A DNA stretch of 52,500 nt from Bigelowiella natans CCMP2755 (Eukaryota; Cercozoa; Chlorarachniophyceae): positions 55,001-107,500 of the forward strand of contig ADNK01002546.1 of the NCBI GenBank assembly GCA_000320545.1. The letters are read 5' to 3'. This document shows, in pieces, positions 11,251 through 24,599 of this stretch. The translations under genes and the position numbers were made by a program. Each line of letters begins with the position of its first letter. Position 1 is the stretch's first letter. The notes under the pieces are model-generated. The model ran no database searches and was not told the origin of the DNA. It saw nothing but the letters and a program-made list of their open reading frames with translations.

Positions 11251-14200
11251 ACGATCTTCAACAAACAAAGAAACTTGTTTATTCTCTCATCAGCAACGTG
11301 TGAAACTGGCGCGTACAGCGGGTGGATTACCTTGCCTTTCTTCCACCTAAAAGTCCCACTGTAACACATACGCATAATTGCACGATGTCAGTCAATACAA
11401 GCATACAACTTCATCTCGTGTAGTTGCAGAAGCTAATCTTACACGCTCAGGTGTTGATTAGTATATACAAACGTATCCAATCGAATCGCTGCATTCAATG
11501 AGCCCTCATCATGGAAGAACAAGGGCAGTGGTACATGGCGCGCTCTCAGTAGGAAATGAGAAAATATTAGCAATACGCAACGGTGTAAATGTATGTTTGG
11601 GTGTATCCGTGACTGTCTTTCTTTGTGTGTGCTCGGATGAGTGTGTTTCTGTTTTGAAGGCGTGATACGGTTCGGTCTTACGCATACCTGTACATCCCGT
11701 CTCCACGAGGATCCAAGTTTATCTGTATCAAAATGAATAATGAACGATGGGAAACCGAAGGCATCTTCGATTTGAAATGGTGAGCCGCGTCGCTTTTAAG
11801 GTGAATGAAAACAGCACGAATGCGCTCCGTTCATTATTGAAAACGTTGTTTGAAACATGTATTCGGTCGGAGAAGTGCTCGTTGGGATGAATATTCTTCG
11901 CAAATTTCAGTTGAAAGAAAAGGCAGAATTCAAAACCAAGAGGCGCCAGCCCCCTCCGTACCTGGCTCTGCAGTTTCTTATTCGTCTTCGTTAATAGTCG
12001 CGTGCAGCCATTACGAAAGAGAGACAAAATTAAAACATACCGCCGCACTGCAGGTTCAAAATTGCAATACTACCATTTTGAGGGCGGGCGAGACCGCCCC
12101 GCCTCGAGTTTTTTTTTTCCTCCCCATGGCCTACCAGGAGGTGTCGGGGGGGGGATGAGGGAGATGGATGTTGGCCGTTAGTGTTGGCGGTTGTTGCGAT
12201 ACTAAATTACTAAAATAACAATACTTATTGGAAGGAAAACCTAAAACAAATACAAAAATTATGCGGATCATTCTTGGAAATATATAGGTTGTTACCAGCG
12301 TGATTTTTGTTCTAAAATCAAGACCCTCGAAACAAAGAGGAGCGTCGAGAACCCAACAGGTGGGGAGGGCGAACTGTGTCTGAGCCTATCTGCCACAGCA
12401 CCTCTCATTCCAAGTTCCTCGTCATGGCATTCGTCCCTGAATCTTAAGTATGGGCGCATGCTTCGCATAGTTTTGGCATCCAGAGATGCATGTGGAAGGG
12501 AACGCTGATCATGCAGTGCTGGAGTGTTCAATGCATCATCGTCTTTTCAACGTGGCAATTTTCAAGTCTCTTGCGTTCCTCAGCACTTCACTCTCACACA
12601 CCACGCAAGGCTTGCTGCGCACACCTGACCGATTCAGTTCGTGTTTGCACCAAATAGACAGAATGTTGTGGCTCCATGTAGCCATTGGCGATTGCGGCCA
12701 CACCACAACTAAGTCAAAACGTTTGGAAAGTGCTGTGATCACTCTGTGTCCGATGGAGCATTTGTGTCATAATTTCCGGGCGTGCTCAGCGTGCATACGT
12801 TTCTAGCTTAGCATTGTACATTTTGGCTAGCTAGGCAGCCAGCACGATGCGTTGCATGCATTGCTGCTGACCTGCGAAACGTGCGATCTGACGATGCGGA
12901 GATGCCTGGCTAGCTGGATGCGTGCGACGGATAGAATCGACACGCCATGCTCTGGTGCTTGCTAGCTGGCATGTCCGCGTGTCATTCAGTGGTGCTATGG
13001 TGCTCAGTAGCTGGCCAAGTCACTTTGCAATGCAACAGTGACACTCACAATGCATCAAACAAGTTGATGCGGCCGCACCACCTAGCTAGCTAGCTAGCTA
13101 GGCTACAGGTGTCTGTGCAGCTTGCAACGACGTTGCGAAACAGCTAGAACAGGTCAACTACTAGACTAGCTAGCTAACCGACTGCAGCTGCACATGCGTG
13201 TGTCTACAGCATCAGTCGTTGCACACTTGCTTCAAGCCATCCTAGTTTGAACGGTGCACACACACGAAGGAATCGCCCACAAATCTTGCATCTAGCTATT
13301 GACATGCATGTCTAGGTGTGCACAACATTCACACAACACATTTCACACACAAGTATGCTGTGACTATTGTATGTCTATTTTATCTCAAACAAATGTATGG
13401 ACCCATTCTTAGCGTTGGCGCACGCACTGTTAGTATTCTTGTACATGATGATAGAAAGAAATCTTAAAGGCATGATTCTTTGCAACAATGACCACTAGCG
13501 AGGGTCCTGGCAATTTACAGCCTAACGGTTCTTCTTCGTTTCTACTCCTTTTTTATTCTGGGAAATTGATGTTGGGTAGCGATTGGATATAACCAAGAAC
13601 AACAAGAAGTTTATTTCTCAGGCGTGACTCAAATTCGAGTATGGAAAGAACAATTTTAAGCGTTTGCAGAATAAGGAGGGAAGAGCTTCATGCGGAACAT
13701 AGGCTGCATGCATTACAACTTGTGCGTATATCAATAATTCAAAGGCAAAGAAAAAACTCATCAGGCAAATCAAACACAATTACGCATAGTTATTCCTGAC
13801 CCTCACCTCATCGGCACATTAAAACACATATAATATTAACAACTTATACATAGAAACTGAAGAACACCACTTTAGAGCAGCTGTGTAGTACCTCTGCAGA
13901 GGGCAATACTTCCGATGATAACACGGTCTTTTCAATTCTCGCTTTGATACGATTCTGATGAGCGTGTTTTCACATAATGGGCCAGATATCGTACAGGTAA
14001 GGCATATGCACGGAAAACGGCCTCTGCCATTTTTCTCTTTCTATCACAACTAGCTGCGACGACGATGAACACTCTCATAAGGCAGTTACCTTGATTATTC
14101 CGATGAATATCAAACCTAAAAACATTATTTCAATAGAATCAACTTAGGTGCTGAGAGCTCTAACCTCTCGATGTATCCAAAGGTAAATTGGATCGACTTG

Positions 14201-15438
14201 GCAGCCAAATTTAAGCCATACGTCTACTAAATATCGGCGCACTGAGTAGAGCGAGCAAGGCCACGCGCGCCGCCATCATAGTGCGCAATCGTGTCTTATT
14301 ACCGATGAAAAAACTAGAGAAAGAAGCTAGGAATGTGATTTCTTGGGGAAGCAAGAAATACTTCTGGCAGAGAACACCTATGGCTGTTGATTGATATATC
14401 AAAACAGTAGGCATTAGTCAAGTACAGCTCCGAAACTCTCCCTCCCCGTCGCTATTGGGGTGACGGGCAGCAGAGCACAGTTGCGGAGTTGATTAGTACC
14501 AAAATTAAAAAAAAAATGCGTATTAAAACCAAAAACAACATCTTGAAGATACCGATCGGCATGCGACGAATATGTAGACACATAGACAAATAAAGAAGCC
14601 ACAAATATACAAACACAGACTCTTCTGTTCAAACCCTTCACGAACATTATGCAATTATTCCTTTCACATCAAAAATACGATGGCGACTGTGATAATGCCA
14701 CACGCGACGGAAAGAAGAGAAAACAGCTCAAGACGGAAATCAATGCTGCTTCTTGTACCCATGACAACTACGACGAGGATGATAGGCGCCGACTCCATTC
14801 TCTGAAGTTGATGTCCTGGCAAGGAAGAATCATGCTAAATCGCTGAAAAACGCTACAAAACCGTCTTCGAAGCAAACCGCAGGCAACACAAACAACATAA
14901 CGTATATCCCCCAAAAGTATTCATTTATTAGCAAATTGGTCAATGCATCTCTAGGTGATGCTAACAAAATCACGAAAACGCGGTAAACTGCTGACGAAAG
15001 CACGCTTAAGGCCGTTCCTTGCGTATTTCATTAAGATTTTGTATTGGCGGTGGTTGACCGATTGTGGGGCCTTGATGTTCGCTCTCCCTGTGTGGAGACA
15101 TGTAACGAGTAAATCAAAGGTTGGTGGGGAGACCAAGTGGATCGCTACATTGCAAAATGGAAGCATGCAGAGGAATAATTATGTTCCCAAATAAGCCGCC
15201 CTTTCGTCTAAAGGGATTCTTATGGCGAAGGGTTACTGAATTTTGTAGATGTTATCGATTAGTGCTACGAGGCATTGAAGGCCTACTTGCTCTTCTGGTT
15301 TGGAGGATATCCTCTTGTCCACACAGGATGAGGCTGAGCGGGGGGGGGGGGGGGATAAAGGCCATTGATGATACAAAACGACTACTATATCTGATATGAG
15401 TTATGTGAGTTTGTTATGGTGCGTAGGTTTTTGTGGGC

Positions 15439-15503
<65 letters not shown>

Positions 15504-16491
15504 TAATTGTGTAATATAAAGCAGACGGCCTTCTTTGACTGCATATCCATCATTGACAATTGTCTAATCATAACTATAAACATATAAATGTGTGGGCACT
15601 ATACGCTGCAGCATATTCACCCATGCATTAACATATATGCGCCGAACCTGATCTTCTCCTAGCAGCTTGCCTCCAATCGCTATATGGGAGAGTTCTTCTC
15701 GAATATAACAAGAAACATCACACAGCGATTTCGAGCATGCATGTGTAAAGTGCACAGAAAATAGAAGTATATGAATATATATAAATAAATATATTTAAAC
15801 GTTATCTAGTATCGTTGTAGTAAACTCATGCACATTTGTTTTGTTGTGACTGTATTTGAACGCCAAGGGGTAAATCTAGCTGTCAAATATACAAATCCTC
15901 TTCATGCCTTTCATGCGTTGTCGTAGTCTTGTAACTTACCGATTTGCGGGAAAAGCACTTGCACCCGATCTGATTATGATATGGTCATTTTATGGAGAAT
16001 ATGAGGAGTAGAAGGAAGGTTTTGGATGAGCATAATAGCAATAAGAGTAAATATTGAGATGCTGACACGAATGATGCTAGTTGTAGCTGCAAGTAATTTA
16101 GTTGTATTCTCTGTTTCGACTCTTGAAAAACCGTTTTATCAGGTCAATATCGTTATAGTACTACAACGAATACATTAATTTCACATTGGGATAATGCTTT
16201 GTACAAGCGGACGCATATAAATGCAGCACATTTTGCATTCACGTATGTGAGTGCATGCTTCGGTGTGCAACGTTGTGCTCGACGACGAAGTAGGTCAACC
16301 CCACCTGATTTGGCAAAGGGTGCTAAAGCCTTCGTGATGCCATCAGCTAATCATTATATCGAGGGGAAACGGCAGCGGAGGAAAAACAAAATGTAGCGTG
16401 TAGCGACGAATAAGAGCACGCAAATCGCAACACAATCACTAGGAGGTAAGGGACATAAAACGCATTTCAACAGTTTAATCTTCGCGAAGCA

Positions 16492-16522
<31 letters not shown>

Positions 16523-17324
16523 AATATTTGGGTCAACCTATTGCCGTTCGCTGCGCTCTCTCCAGTTGGTTGTAGATTGTCAATACCTATTTAATAATTA
16601 TCGTATCATAAACCAACACAAAAACAAACAGACATATACACATACGCAAATACAGCACGCAAAACACACTTACATGTATTCACATTCACGCGCACAAGCA
16701 CATTACTATAGAACAAATATGGATGCACAGTGTGTTACAAGAAGGGAAACCCCCACCAAAAGCAGAAGGATCTCCCGATTGAAATGAAGAAAATATGTAA
16801 AAATAAGGGACCGATACTACGGCTGCATCATCCGTGTTTCCCCCGACTGACCATGGAGAGCTCCCATAAACGGCCACGCTAACAAAATCCTACCGGCAGT
16901 ATGCATGTGTTAAAGCAGAAACGATAACACCGGACAAAAAGGCTTATTCGAACGTTCGCTTGTATGCAGTGATGCTTATGCAATTTGTTTCAGATTGGAA
17001 TGATGTAGCTATCTATCGAAGTGACGAATCAGCTTAGTTCTCCGCGATGAGAAAAGCGAGTTATGTTATTGATGATGGCATAACTCATGAATTAACTGTA
17101 AAGGTTTTTCGCCGCACCTTTTTGATACTGAGAGCAGAGCTGACAAGCCCCGCAACACTTCTACGAAGATCCTTTACTTCGTCGCCATTTATGGAACTCT
17201 GTGGTGATATATAGCGTGTGTACGTAAGGATAGTTCGAATGTTGTGACCCCCCCCTTGCTACCGCCCCCGCCTCTACTACACATCAGGCTCGTCCACCGT
17301 TGCCTCAATCCTTATCGTCGGCAT
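6795..17324 (-). CDS. Protein with an MSS51-like C-terminal domain, about 28 exons
   Basis: Predicted exons, 5' to 3': 17324-17283, 17198-17118, 16889-16821, 16559-16538, 16346-16305, 15969-15940, 15697-15648, 15311-15287, 15087-14966, 14223-14165, 14115-14090, 14023-13995, 13954-13892, 11722-11688, 11358-11331, 11175-11075, 10797-10732, 10490-10424, 10317-10257, 9533-9481, 9230-9069, 8775-8448, 8187-8102, 7800-7727, 7598-7545, 7363-7312, 7117-7070, 6881-6795 (TAA). They total 1962 nt (653 residues) in consistent phase; an extra 24-nt exon at 11985-11962 is possible. The C-terminal half matches the MSS51 C-terminal family: RGWGEYLQTRG, ALSFPLT, LYMVGPEV, IVGFNTGYGNF (about 558-567), CLFTCANDYADL, LVLGANFDMLPFPNPF, and a final ANSFM. 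The N-terminal 300 residues are basic and unrecognised, and no MYND finger was found. The family is linked to mitochondrial gene expression in fungi; the role here is inferred. The start is the first ATG after in-frame stops. The 13892-11722 gap is the least certain join. Confidence 0.78.
10037..10091. repeat. (TA)n microsatellite pair
   Basis: Two adjacent TA runs split by a GAT interruption, lying in an intron of the MSS51-like gene. It is one of more than thirty TA runs in the window. Confidence 0.95.
11986..13891. other. Long gap in the MSS51-like gene, rich in CTAGC motifs
   Basis: This stretch lies between predicted exons of the minus-strand gene. From about 12480 to 13400 it has few microsatellites and many copies of CTAGC and TGCATGC words, including CTAGCTAGCTAGCTAGCTAG at about 13083-13101. 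Open frames on both strands at 12486-12806 have no splice support that I can trust. It may be a very large intron containing an old insertion, or may hide an exon I missed. Confidence 0.45.
15439..15503. repeat. (GA)n microsatellite
   Basis: About 65 nt of GA with a few AAA interruptions, in an intron of the minus-strand MSS51-like gene. It reads as CT in the transcript, upstream of the predicted exon at 15311. Confidence 0.95.
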
Positions 17325-18529
17325 TCTATTGACTTATTAAGATTTATATTTTTCATACTAATTATTAATTGTAGTAAATTGCACTGAGTATATGTACAAA
17401 AGACACAGGGTTTTAGAGATACTTTGGGAAAATGAACGAAATCTGTCCTTCTCCAGAATGTGAAGTACCGGTAGTTTGAATAATGCCAACTCAGACTACC
17501 GGATGTATTGGAAGGGGGATTCTGATAAATTGATAATAGAGGACGCTATGGTGAAACGACATATCTTATTTATCAATCCAGGAACGAAAGGCTAATTTAT
17601 TATTTTCTCAAATGCGCCTTTCGAAATTCAACTTTTGCCGGGCTCGGTTCCGGCTCTTATCTCCTTCTGCTGGATGCCTTTTCTACTAAGCGACAATATA
17701 TATGGTCCCATTTTTCCTGTAATTAGAGAAGGAAACCTATTTTTTTTAAACGAGATTAGTGTAACTCAAAGGGAGGAATCTATATGCGAATTTGTTTATA
17801 TTATCAATCTACGACATCAAAAAATGAAATATGGATGTCTAATGGGTCACTATTAGGATGTTTGTACATTCAAGGTTGAATCTTGAAGAGCTGAAAACAA
17901 ATTACAGGCCGCACATACTCCTCTCTTGTAATCTTATATGTTGCAGCTAGGTAACAATAATAAACCCTAAGTAACGTTATTATGCGAATACGACATCCAA
18001 ATTATAAAAATAAAATTGAAATTTAACTCCAATCTGCTTTACTCCATTTTTTTCAATAGAAATGATATTCGGAATTTTTGGTTTTCTCGTATGCTGAGAT
18101 GTTGTTTGCGACAATGGACGTGTTCTAATATTTTTAATTCTGTGGCATATGGGAAGTCATAGGTGTAAATAGTGATCAATTTTGGAAATTATTGAATAAA
18201 TATTTGTATTTGGTAATGTCTTACATAGAATCCACGAAGGGCTCTGGTACGATGGCACGTATGAATGGCAGGCGTACTTTATGCTGTGCTCTATATGTGG
18301 GAAAGTAGAAAGCATATAGGGAACGTGGGGAGATGTTAAGAGTGTCATATTCATCCGGGAATTTCTCGGAGCTCTGACCGCTTCTTTAAAGAGCGATGAT
18401 ATATGGCAATATGTAGCAGTAATTGCAGTACCCTATTGCGGGACGTCGTTGTTTTTGCTTTCTCTTTATATGCACGTCGATGCAAACTAACCCGCTCTCG
18501 CTGTAGGATTTCCCAGTACTACTCTAGCC
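17325..18529. promoter_or_regulatory. Divergent intergenic region between the MSS51-like gene and ispG
   Basis: About 1.2 kb separates the predicted start codons of two genes that point away from each other, so both promoters or 5' UTRs should lie here. It is AT-rich and free of long microsatellites. An 8-bp inverted repeat (CCGGTAGT at 17468-17475, ACTACCGG at 17495-17502) is present. No TATA box or other named element could be assigned. Non-coding first exons cannot be excluded. Confidence 0.5.
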
Positions 18530-19377
18530 ATGGGGACAGGGAGATCTAACAAGCATGCTCGAGTCTTTGCCCTGCTACTTGCAGTTGCCACTGCATGTGT
18601 TTGCTTCCTCTCGGTGCGGCAGGCAGGTACACCATGCTCAGTGAAAAATGTGTGTTGACCATAAATACCGAGTGTCACCTGGTTCCCTCTCGAACGATAG
18701 TGCAAACATTTAAGAGTATTGGGTAAGCAGCAAGGGGGGGCGGGGGGGGGGGGTGCGTTCCTATCGCTTCATTGATCTTAGAATTGATCGATCACGAAAT
18801 TTAACGCTAACGCTGCTCCCTGTGTGTCTTACATCAGGAACCGGCTTAGGCACAGCCGTTGCGCATACTTCTTCAAAGACCAGACGTATGTTTCAGTGAA
18901 GTATCTAAAAAAGCAACATACTTGAAAATGGATATTTGTTGTTACATTATAGTTTGTGCTTTGCCGTATGTCTATCTGCTGGGCTCTGTAGGCCGCAGAT
19001 GATACGATGAGAATTGCCACGTGCTATTTCACCTCCCAATACTGATTTAACTCGCTCTCTATAGTGTCAGGGAGCTACTCAGCCTCCATGAAGGCTTGCA
19101 TGGGTTTAAGGATGAAGCTTCTAGCGAAGCGAAATCGGGTTGGCGTTTAATATAATATTATGAGAGATATGGTCGCTGTTTTGCATATGTCGTGGTTACT
19201 TGCAATTGTTATAATCCGAGTGCAAATTTCGCTTTTGTGTCTGAATAGAATATTGCTCCTAACGCGGAAAGCCTTGAGGCCAAGATCGATGGGTAAATAC
19301 GTGTTATGAACGAGTGTTTAACCTCGTGTGTTTTTTCCCTATTGACTTAGTATTAATGCTGCATTGGCATCTATACA

Positions 19378-19464
<87 letters not shown>

Positions 19465-19654
19465 CAGCTGCATCATTAATATTGAGTTCATCGAAGATTG
19501 AATTTCCAAGTCTGATTAGGGCTTCTTTAAACCGTTTTTGATTTGGGTTGTTGCTCTTGTTATTAGCCAACGAAAATACTGCGAAAACGTCTTGAAGACC
19601 ACTCGAAGGTGCCGGCTATTACCATCACATACGTCTACACATATTGCCACAAAC

Positions 19655-19696
<42 letters not shown>

Positions 19697-20180
19697 ACGC
19701 GCGCTCACGGGCATGTACATGTCTTCTGTTATATAATCCCAAACGTGTAATTTATCACCCGACGATCTCTACCGAAACCCCGTTTGGTGTTGTATATATC
19801 GAAGAACTGCTATCTCTCCCTCCCTCTCTCCCTTTCGCTCTCTTTCTCTCGCTCTTGGTCTACTTGAGTGTACACGCATATGGTCTAGTCGCAGCAAGGG
19901 TGGTTATACAAAGTACGATTTACCGCAACAATGACGTTCTATACCAGGCCTACTCGCACGGTGAACGTTGGCCCCGTAAAGCTGGGAAGCGAGCACCCTA
20001 TTGCTGTGCAGGTGACGATGCTCCTATTTCTCTCCTCCGCCAAGTTGCATTAGCCTCGATTTCGTCGATTCTGCTCATGTTCCTTGCCCTAATGTTCTCG
20101 CCCCCCCGCACATACACACACAAACTCACACACACTTATTAGGAGAAGGTGGGGGGGGAGAAGGAGAGATACAGAGACGA

Positions 20181-20222
<42 letters not shown>

Positions 20223-23200
20223 CTACATGCCAATAGCCTCATACAAACGAGAAATATTGATACTAGAAAGTTTGCGTCGCTACACGTCGTGTGCATGTGT
20301 GATAAATAAATGCGCATGAATGCTGCTGCAAACATTTTTGCCACTAACATCTCTCCCCTGGATGACCTTGACAAACCAGACGATGACTACTTCCAACACA
20401 TTTGACGTGCGAGAGTCCGTCGATCAGGTCGGTTGCGATTAGAAACAGCACGCATAATCTGTTTTCATCACCCCTTGCGCATTCTTGGATATGGCACACA
20501 ATATGTATAAAACGTCATTTCCGGGACAGTGCTTCTTGAGTGCATCGCCTTATAACAAATAGCATTCTTATGTTATCGTTATGAACCCCTCCCGCCCCCC
20601 CCCCCCCTCCCCCTTCTCGTTCTCTCAATAGGTCATCCAAGTGGCCGACGCCGGGGCGGATATCGTCCGTCTCACGGTCCAAGGTGCTGTATAGCGAGTG
20701 TGATATGCATGTGCAATCGGCATGAGTGTGACCATGAGCGAGGCGGACAACCTAGAGCCTTATACTGCAGAGAACAACATAATAGCAGCGCATTAGCCTA
20801 TAGACACCTCGAAAGCGGACGCATCTGGGGAGGCGCGTCATTTCTTACGCCTCTGCAAGATCGTTCCCAATTAATCTGCTGAAACATGGGGCGGGGGGAG
20901 GGGGGGGGGGTTCAGGGAAGGGAGAAGAGATGAAAATTTTGAAAAATCTAGAAGTCAACGAGAAGAATAACCAACCAACAGGGAAAAAGGAGGCTAATGC
21001 TTGCATGAAGATAAAGGACGAGCTTCTTCAGAGAGGATACGACATTCCTCTGGTAGCGATATGATGATAATTAACTGATAGTAGTAGCAGCACCATCATC
21101 ATCATCATTATCGTCATCAGCATCATCATCATTATCATAATCTTCAAGCATCTTGCTAATATGCATAAAAGCTGCCGTTAGCATCACCAGTATGCATGCA
21201 TGGGGGTACTTGCGACGATGATGGCTGCGTGCATCTACGAACACTAATATCCACGCAAAGAAGGAGAGAGAGAAGAGGATGGGGGTAGGGAGAGAGATAG
21301 AGAATCAGATATTCAAATCCCACTCCCACGTTTATGATATAAGCCGATTCTTTTTGCTGCAGGTTGCGGATATCCACTTCGCGCCAGCCGTGGCAATGCA
21401 GGTCATCATAGCACACATATTGCCTCTTTCTCGTTGTCTCTCCTAGCTTTCTCGCTCTCTCGCTCGCTCTCTCTCTCTCTCTCTCCCTCTCTTTCTCTCT
21501 TTCGCGCTCTCTTTCTCTGCTCCTCCTTCACCAAGGCGCACGCATACACGCTCTTCCAACCCCCCTCCTGCCGCCTCCACTTCCCACGCTCTCACTCTCC
21601 ATTGCAGGTCGCTGATGCCTTCGACAAGATCAGAATTAACCCCGGAAACTTCTACGACGGTACGCGGGAGAAGAATGCGCATGCAAGCAATGCCATCGAT
21701 CTCGATGGGAATATGCATCTCCAGAGAAAAACAGCTGAAGCCACGCACGTTTACAAATGCGGAGTCGTATACGCACGCTTCCACACACGTTTGTTTCCTT
21801 CTTTTTTTTCAAAAGAAAATCAATATTTCGTCTCATATCCGTAACGCTGGCCTCGCTCTCTGTGCGCAGGTCGCAAAACCTTTGCGGAGGACCTCATGTA
21901 CGACGAGAACTCATACGCTGCAGAGCTTGAGAAAATCGAGGAGACCTTCACCCCCCTTGTGGAGAAGTGCAAACGGTAGGATGGGCCGGCGGCATTGATG
22001 ATATGTCTAGTGCGAGCTGGTTTCGAATTTGCCAGCTCCAACATTATTATAAGTATATAATATATTTATATTTATATTTATATTTATATATATGAATATT
22101 TATTTACATTAACCATATCGGATAATCGACGAATATAGGCTGAACCGTGCTATGAGGATTGGAACGAATCACGGCTCGCTCTCTGCCCGCACACTGTGCT
22201 TTTACGGGGACACGCCTCGAGGTGGGTGGGGATGTGTATCTCTGTGTGTATGTTTGTGTGTGTGTGTGTGTGTTTGTGCTGAGTTTCGTCATTGCTTGAG
22301 AGTCTGCTGCGTGGCACTCTCGATCGAAGCCGACTTCACGCGCCACGCATAGTTAGATGTTGTTTAGAATATATCAATGTGTATATACTGCTGTTATTCG
22401 TAACGAAACGCATCCATTGCTCTAGTGCCACGATCGTTTCGTACGTGCGTCTTTTGAAGCTAGATGTGTGATGCGTTTATCATGGGAGATCTAGCCAGTT
22501 TTTTCCCAGCGAGGACGGGGGGTGAGGGGGGGGGGAGGGTGTTAAAACTTATATTTCATCGTTCACGTCTCCCGATTCATTTTGCTACTGGAACTATTCC
22601 CCAATAGGAATGGTGGAGAGTGCCATGGAGTTTGCAGACATCTGTCGCAAGAACGACTTCCACAACTTCGTCTTCTCGATGAAGGCGTCCAACCCCCTGG
22701 TCATGGTACAGGTACAATGAGCAGCATCTTTGAGGAGGGGGGGAAGGAGGGGTTAGAATATGTATTCGGCATTTCAATGATTGTCTTTGTATTGAACGTC
22801 AATCGTGTTTTTGCATTATTAATCGTTGCAATTTATCCCTCCCCCCCCGCCCCTCTCCTCTCGTGCAGGCCTACCGTCTACTCGCTGCGGAGATGTACGA
22901 GAAGGGGTGGGATTACCCTCTCCACCTCGGTGTCACCGAAGCAGGTATTGCTGGGTGGAGAGGGGGGGCGCGACTATGTCCGGCGCTTGTTGTGATTGTT
23001 GTGCGAGCATTCGTGCACAGGCTTGCGTGTGTGTGCGTGTGTGTGTGCGGCTGTGTTATTTCTGGCATAGAAACAGGAGCTGTTTCGTTTGCGAGAAGCG
23101 CCTTAAATTTTCCACTTTGCACTGATATGATGATGTTTGTGATTGCGAGAACAATTGCGTTATGCTTCTCTCGATCTGCTGCTTTTGCGGCGGTGGTATA

Positions 23201-23250
23201 CGAGACTGGGACAGCGGGGGGAGAGAAGGAGGAAGAAGGAGACTTGCTGC

Positions 23251-23289
<39 letters not shown>

Positions 23290-23501
23290 GATTCTCGAAA
23301 TATTATTGCCAGGTGAGGGAGAGGACGGGCGCATGAAGTCGGCGATTGGAATTGGTAATAAAAGCGACATTTGAATTATTCGTGACTCCTTTTATCTTTG
23401 TAGTATAGTGCGGATTGCCTCAGAAAGACTTTTCACCCGCTATTCTCCTCTTTCTGTCTTTGTGTGTGTATGTGTGTGTGTGTGTGTGTGCGCGCGCGCG
23501 C

Positions 23502-23532
<31 letters not shown>

Positions 23533-24561
23533 GGGAGGCCGAGAACAAGAGAGATTTCCACTCGTGCATGTTTCAAAGTCTGCTAATACACGAGTCATCT
23601 TTGCTCGCAGCTCGCATATTAGAATACATCTCTCGATGCAATCATACCACAGTGGTTGCTGCTGCTGGCTGCTGCTGCTCCTTCACGTATTCCTCTCCAT
23701 TTAAATGAAAATCAGGCGCTCTGCTTGCGGACGGACTTGGCGATACGATTCGTGTGTCACTCACCGAAGTAACAAAAACAAGGCCCACTTGTCCCCCCCC
23801 CCCCGCCCCTCCCCCCATTACCTTTCCCCCCCCCCCTTTCTGCGCCTACTAGATAGATGATACTATATAGAGGATACGCGCCGCGCACACGTCCGCAAAC
23901 GCGCATCGTTGCGGGGCATCCGTACACCCCATTATGCCAGAGAACGAGCGTGGATTTATAAACAACTGTTTGGCAGGATCCCCACCTCGAAATTGCGCCG
24001 TGTAAAACCCTTCGTTCCATCGCTGAGAAGCGCTATACACGGTCGGTCCGCAGCCATTGACATTTTAGTTTTGTTTTGGCTATAGCTCTACTCGTGTTTG
24101 GTAGATACGGTGGGGGCGCTCTACACACACGCATGTAAAGAAACAGCACACAAACACACGCACACACATACAAACACACACTCACACCATTAACACACAT
24201 GAACATAATACCGACGCTGTCATCTTCGCCTTAGCGTATTCGACTTTTGATATAACCGCCGTCCTCCTCACGCTTGAATCACTATCATCATCGCCTTCAT
24301 CACCATCATCATTTGTCTCATATAACGAAACAGGGGCGAGGACACCATAACTCCAAAATGGAAGGAGGAATTTAGAAATTGGCAGAGTTACGCAAGGCGA
24401 GAATCTGATCTTCCAGAGCAGAAAGAAGGCGATAAGGTCCTCGCCGCATAACGACATGTGCGCATGCATATTAACGTCTACACACGCACACACGCACAAA
24501 CACGCATACTCTATGGTATATATTCATCAGAAGAAATATGAAATATGATCTTTCGAGCATC

Positions 24562-24599
<38 letters not shown>

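Noticed and set aside
12486-12806. Open frames on both strands, one with CVVCE on the minus strand
   Set aside because: No convincing acceptor/donor pair in phase with the flanking minus-strand exons. Kept only as part of the gap note.
15940-15969. An ASAFP-like plastid targeting motif (frame reading SGASAFPAN)
   Set aside because: That frame does not connect to neighbouring exons. The frame reading RVQVLFPQI joins both sides, and no signal peptide precedes it.
18999-19020. A 22-nt micro-exon in ispG between exons 2 and 3
   Set aside because: It forces exon 3 into a frame that cannot join exon 4. Skipping it gives a continuous leader in phase.
19609-20142. Longest open frame in the window (177 codons), full of His-Thr repeats
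   Set aside because: It is a translation of a (CA)n array and runs through the ispG exon at 19948-20011 in the wrong frame.
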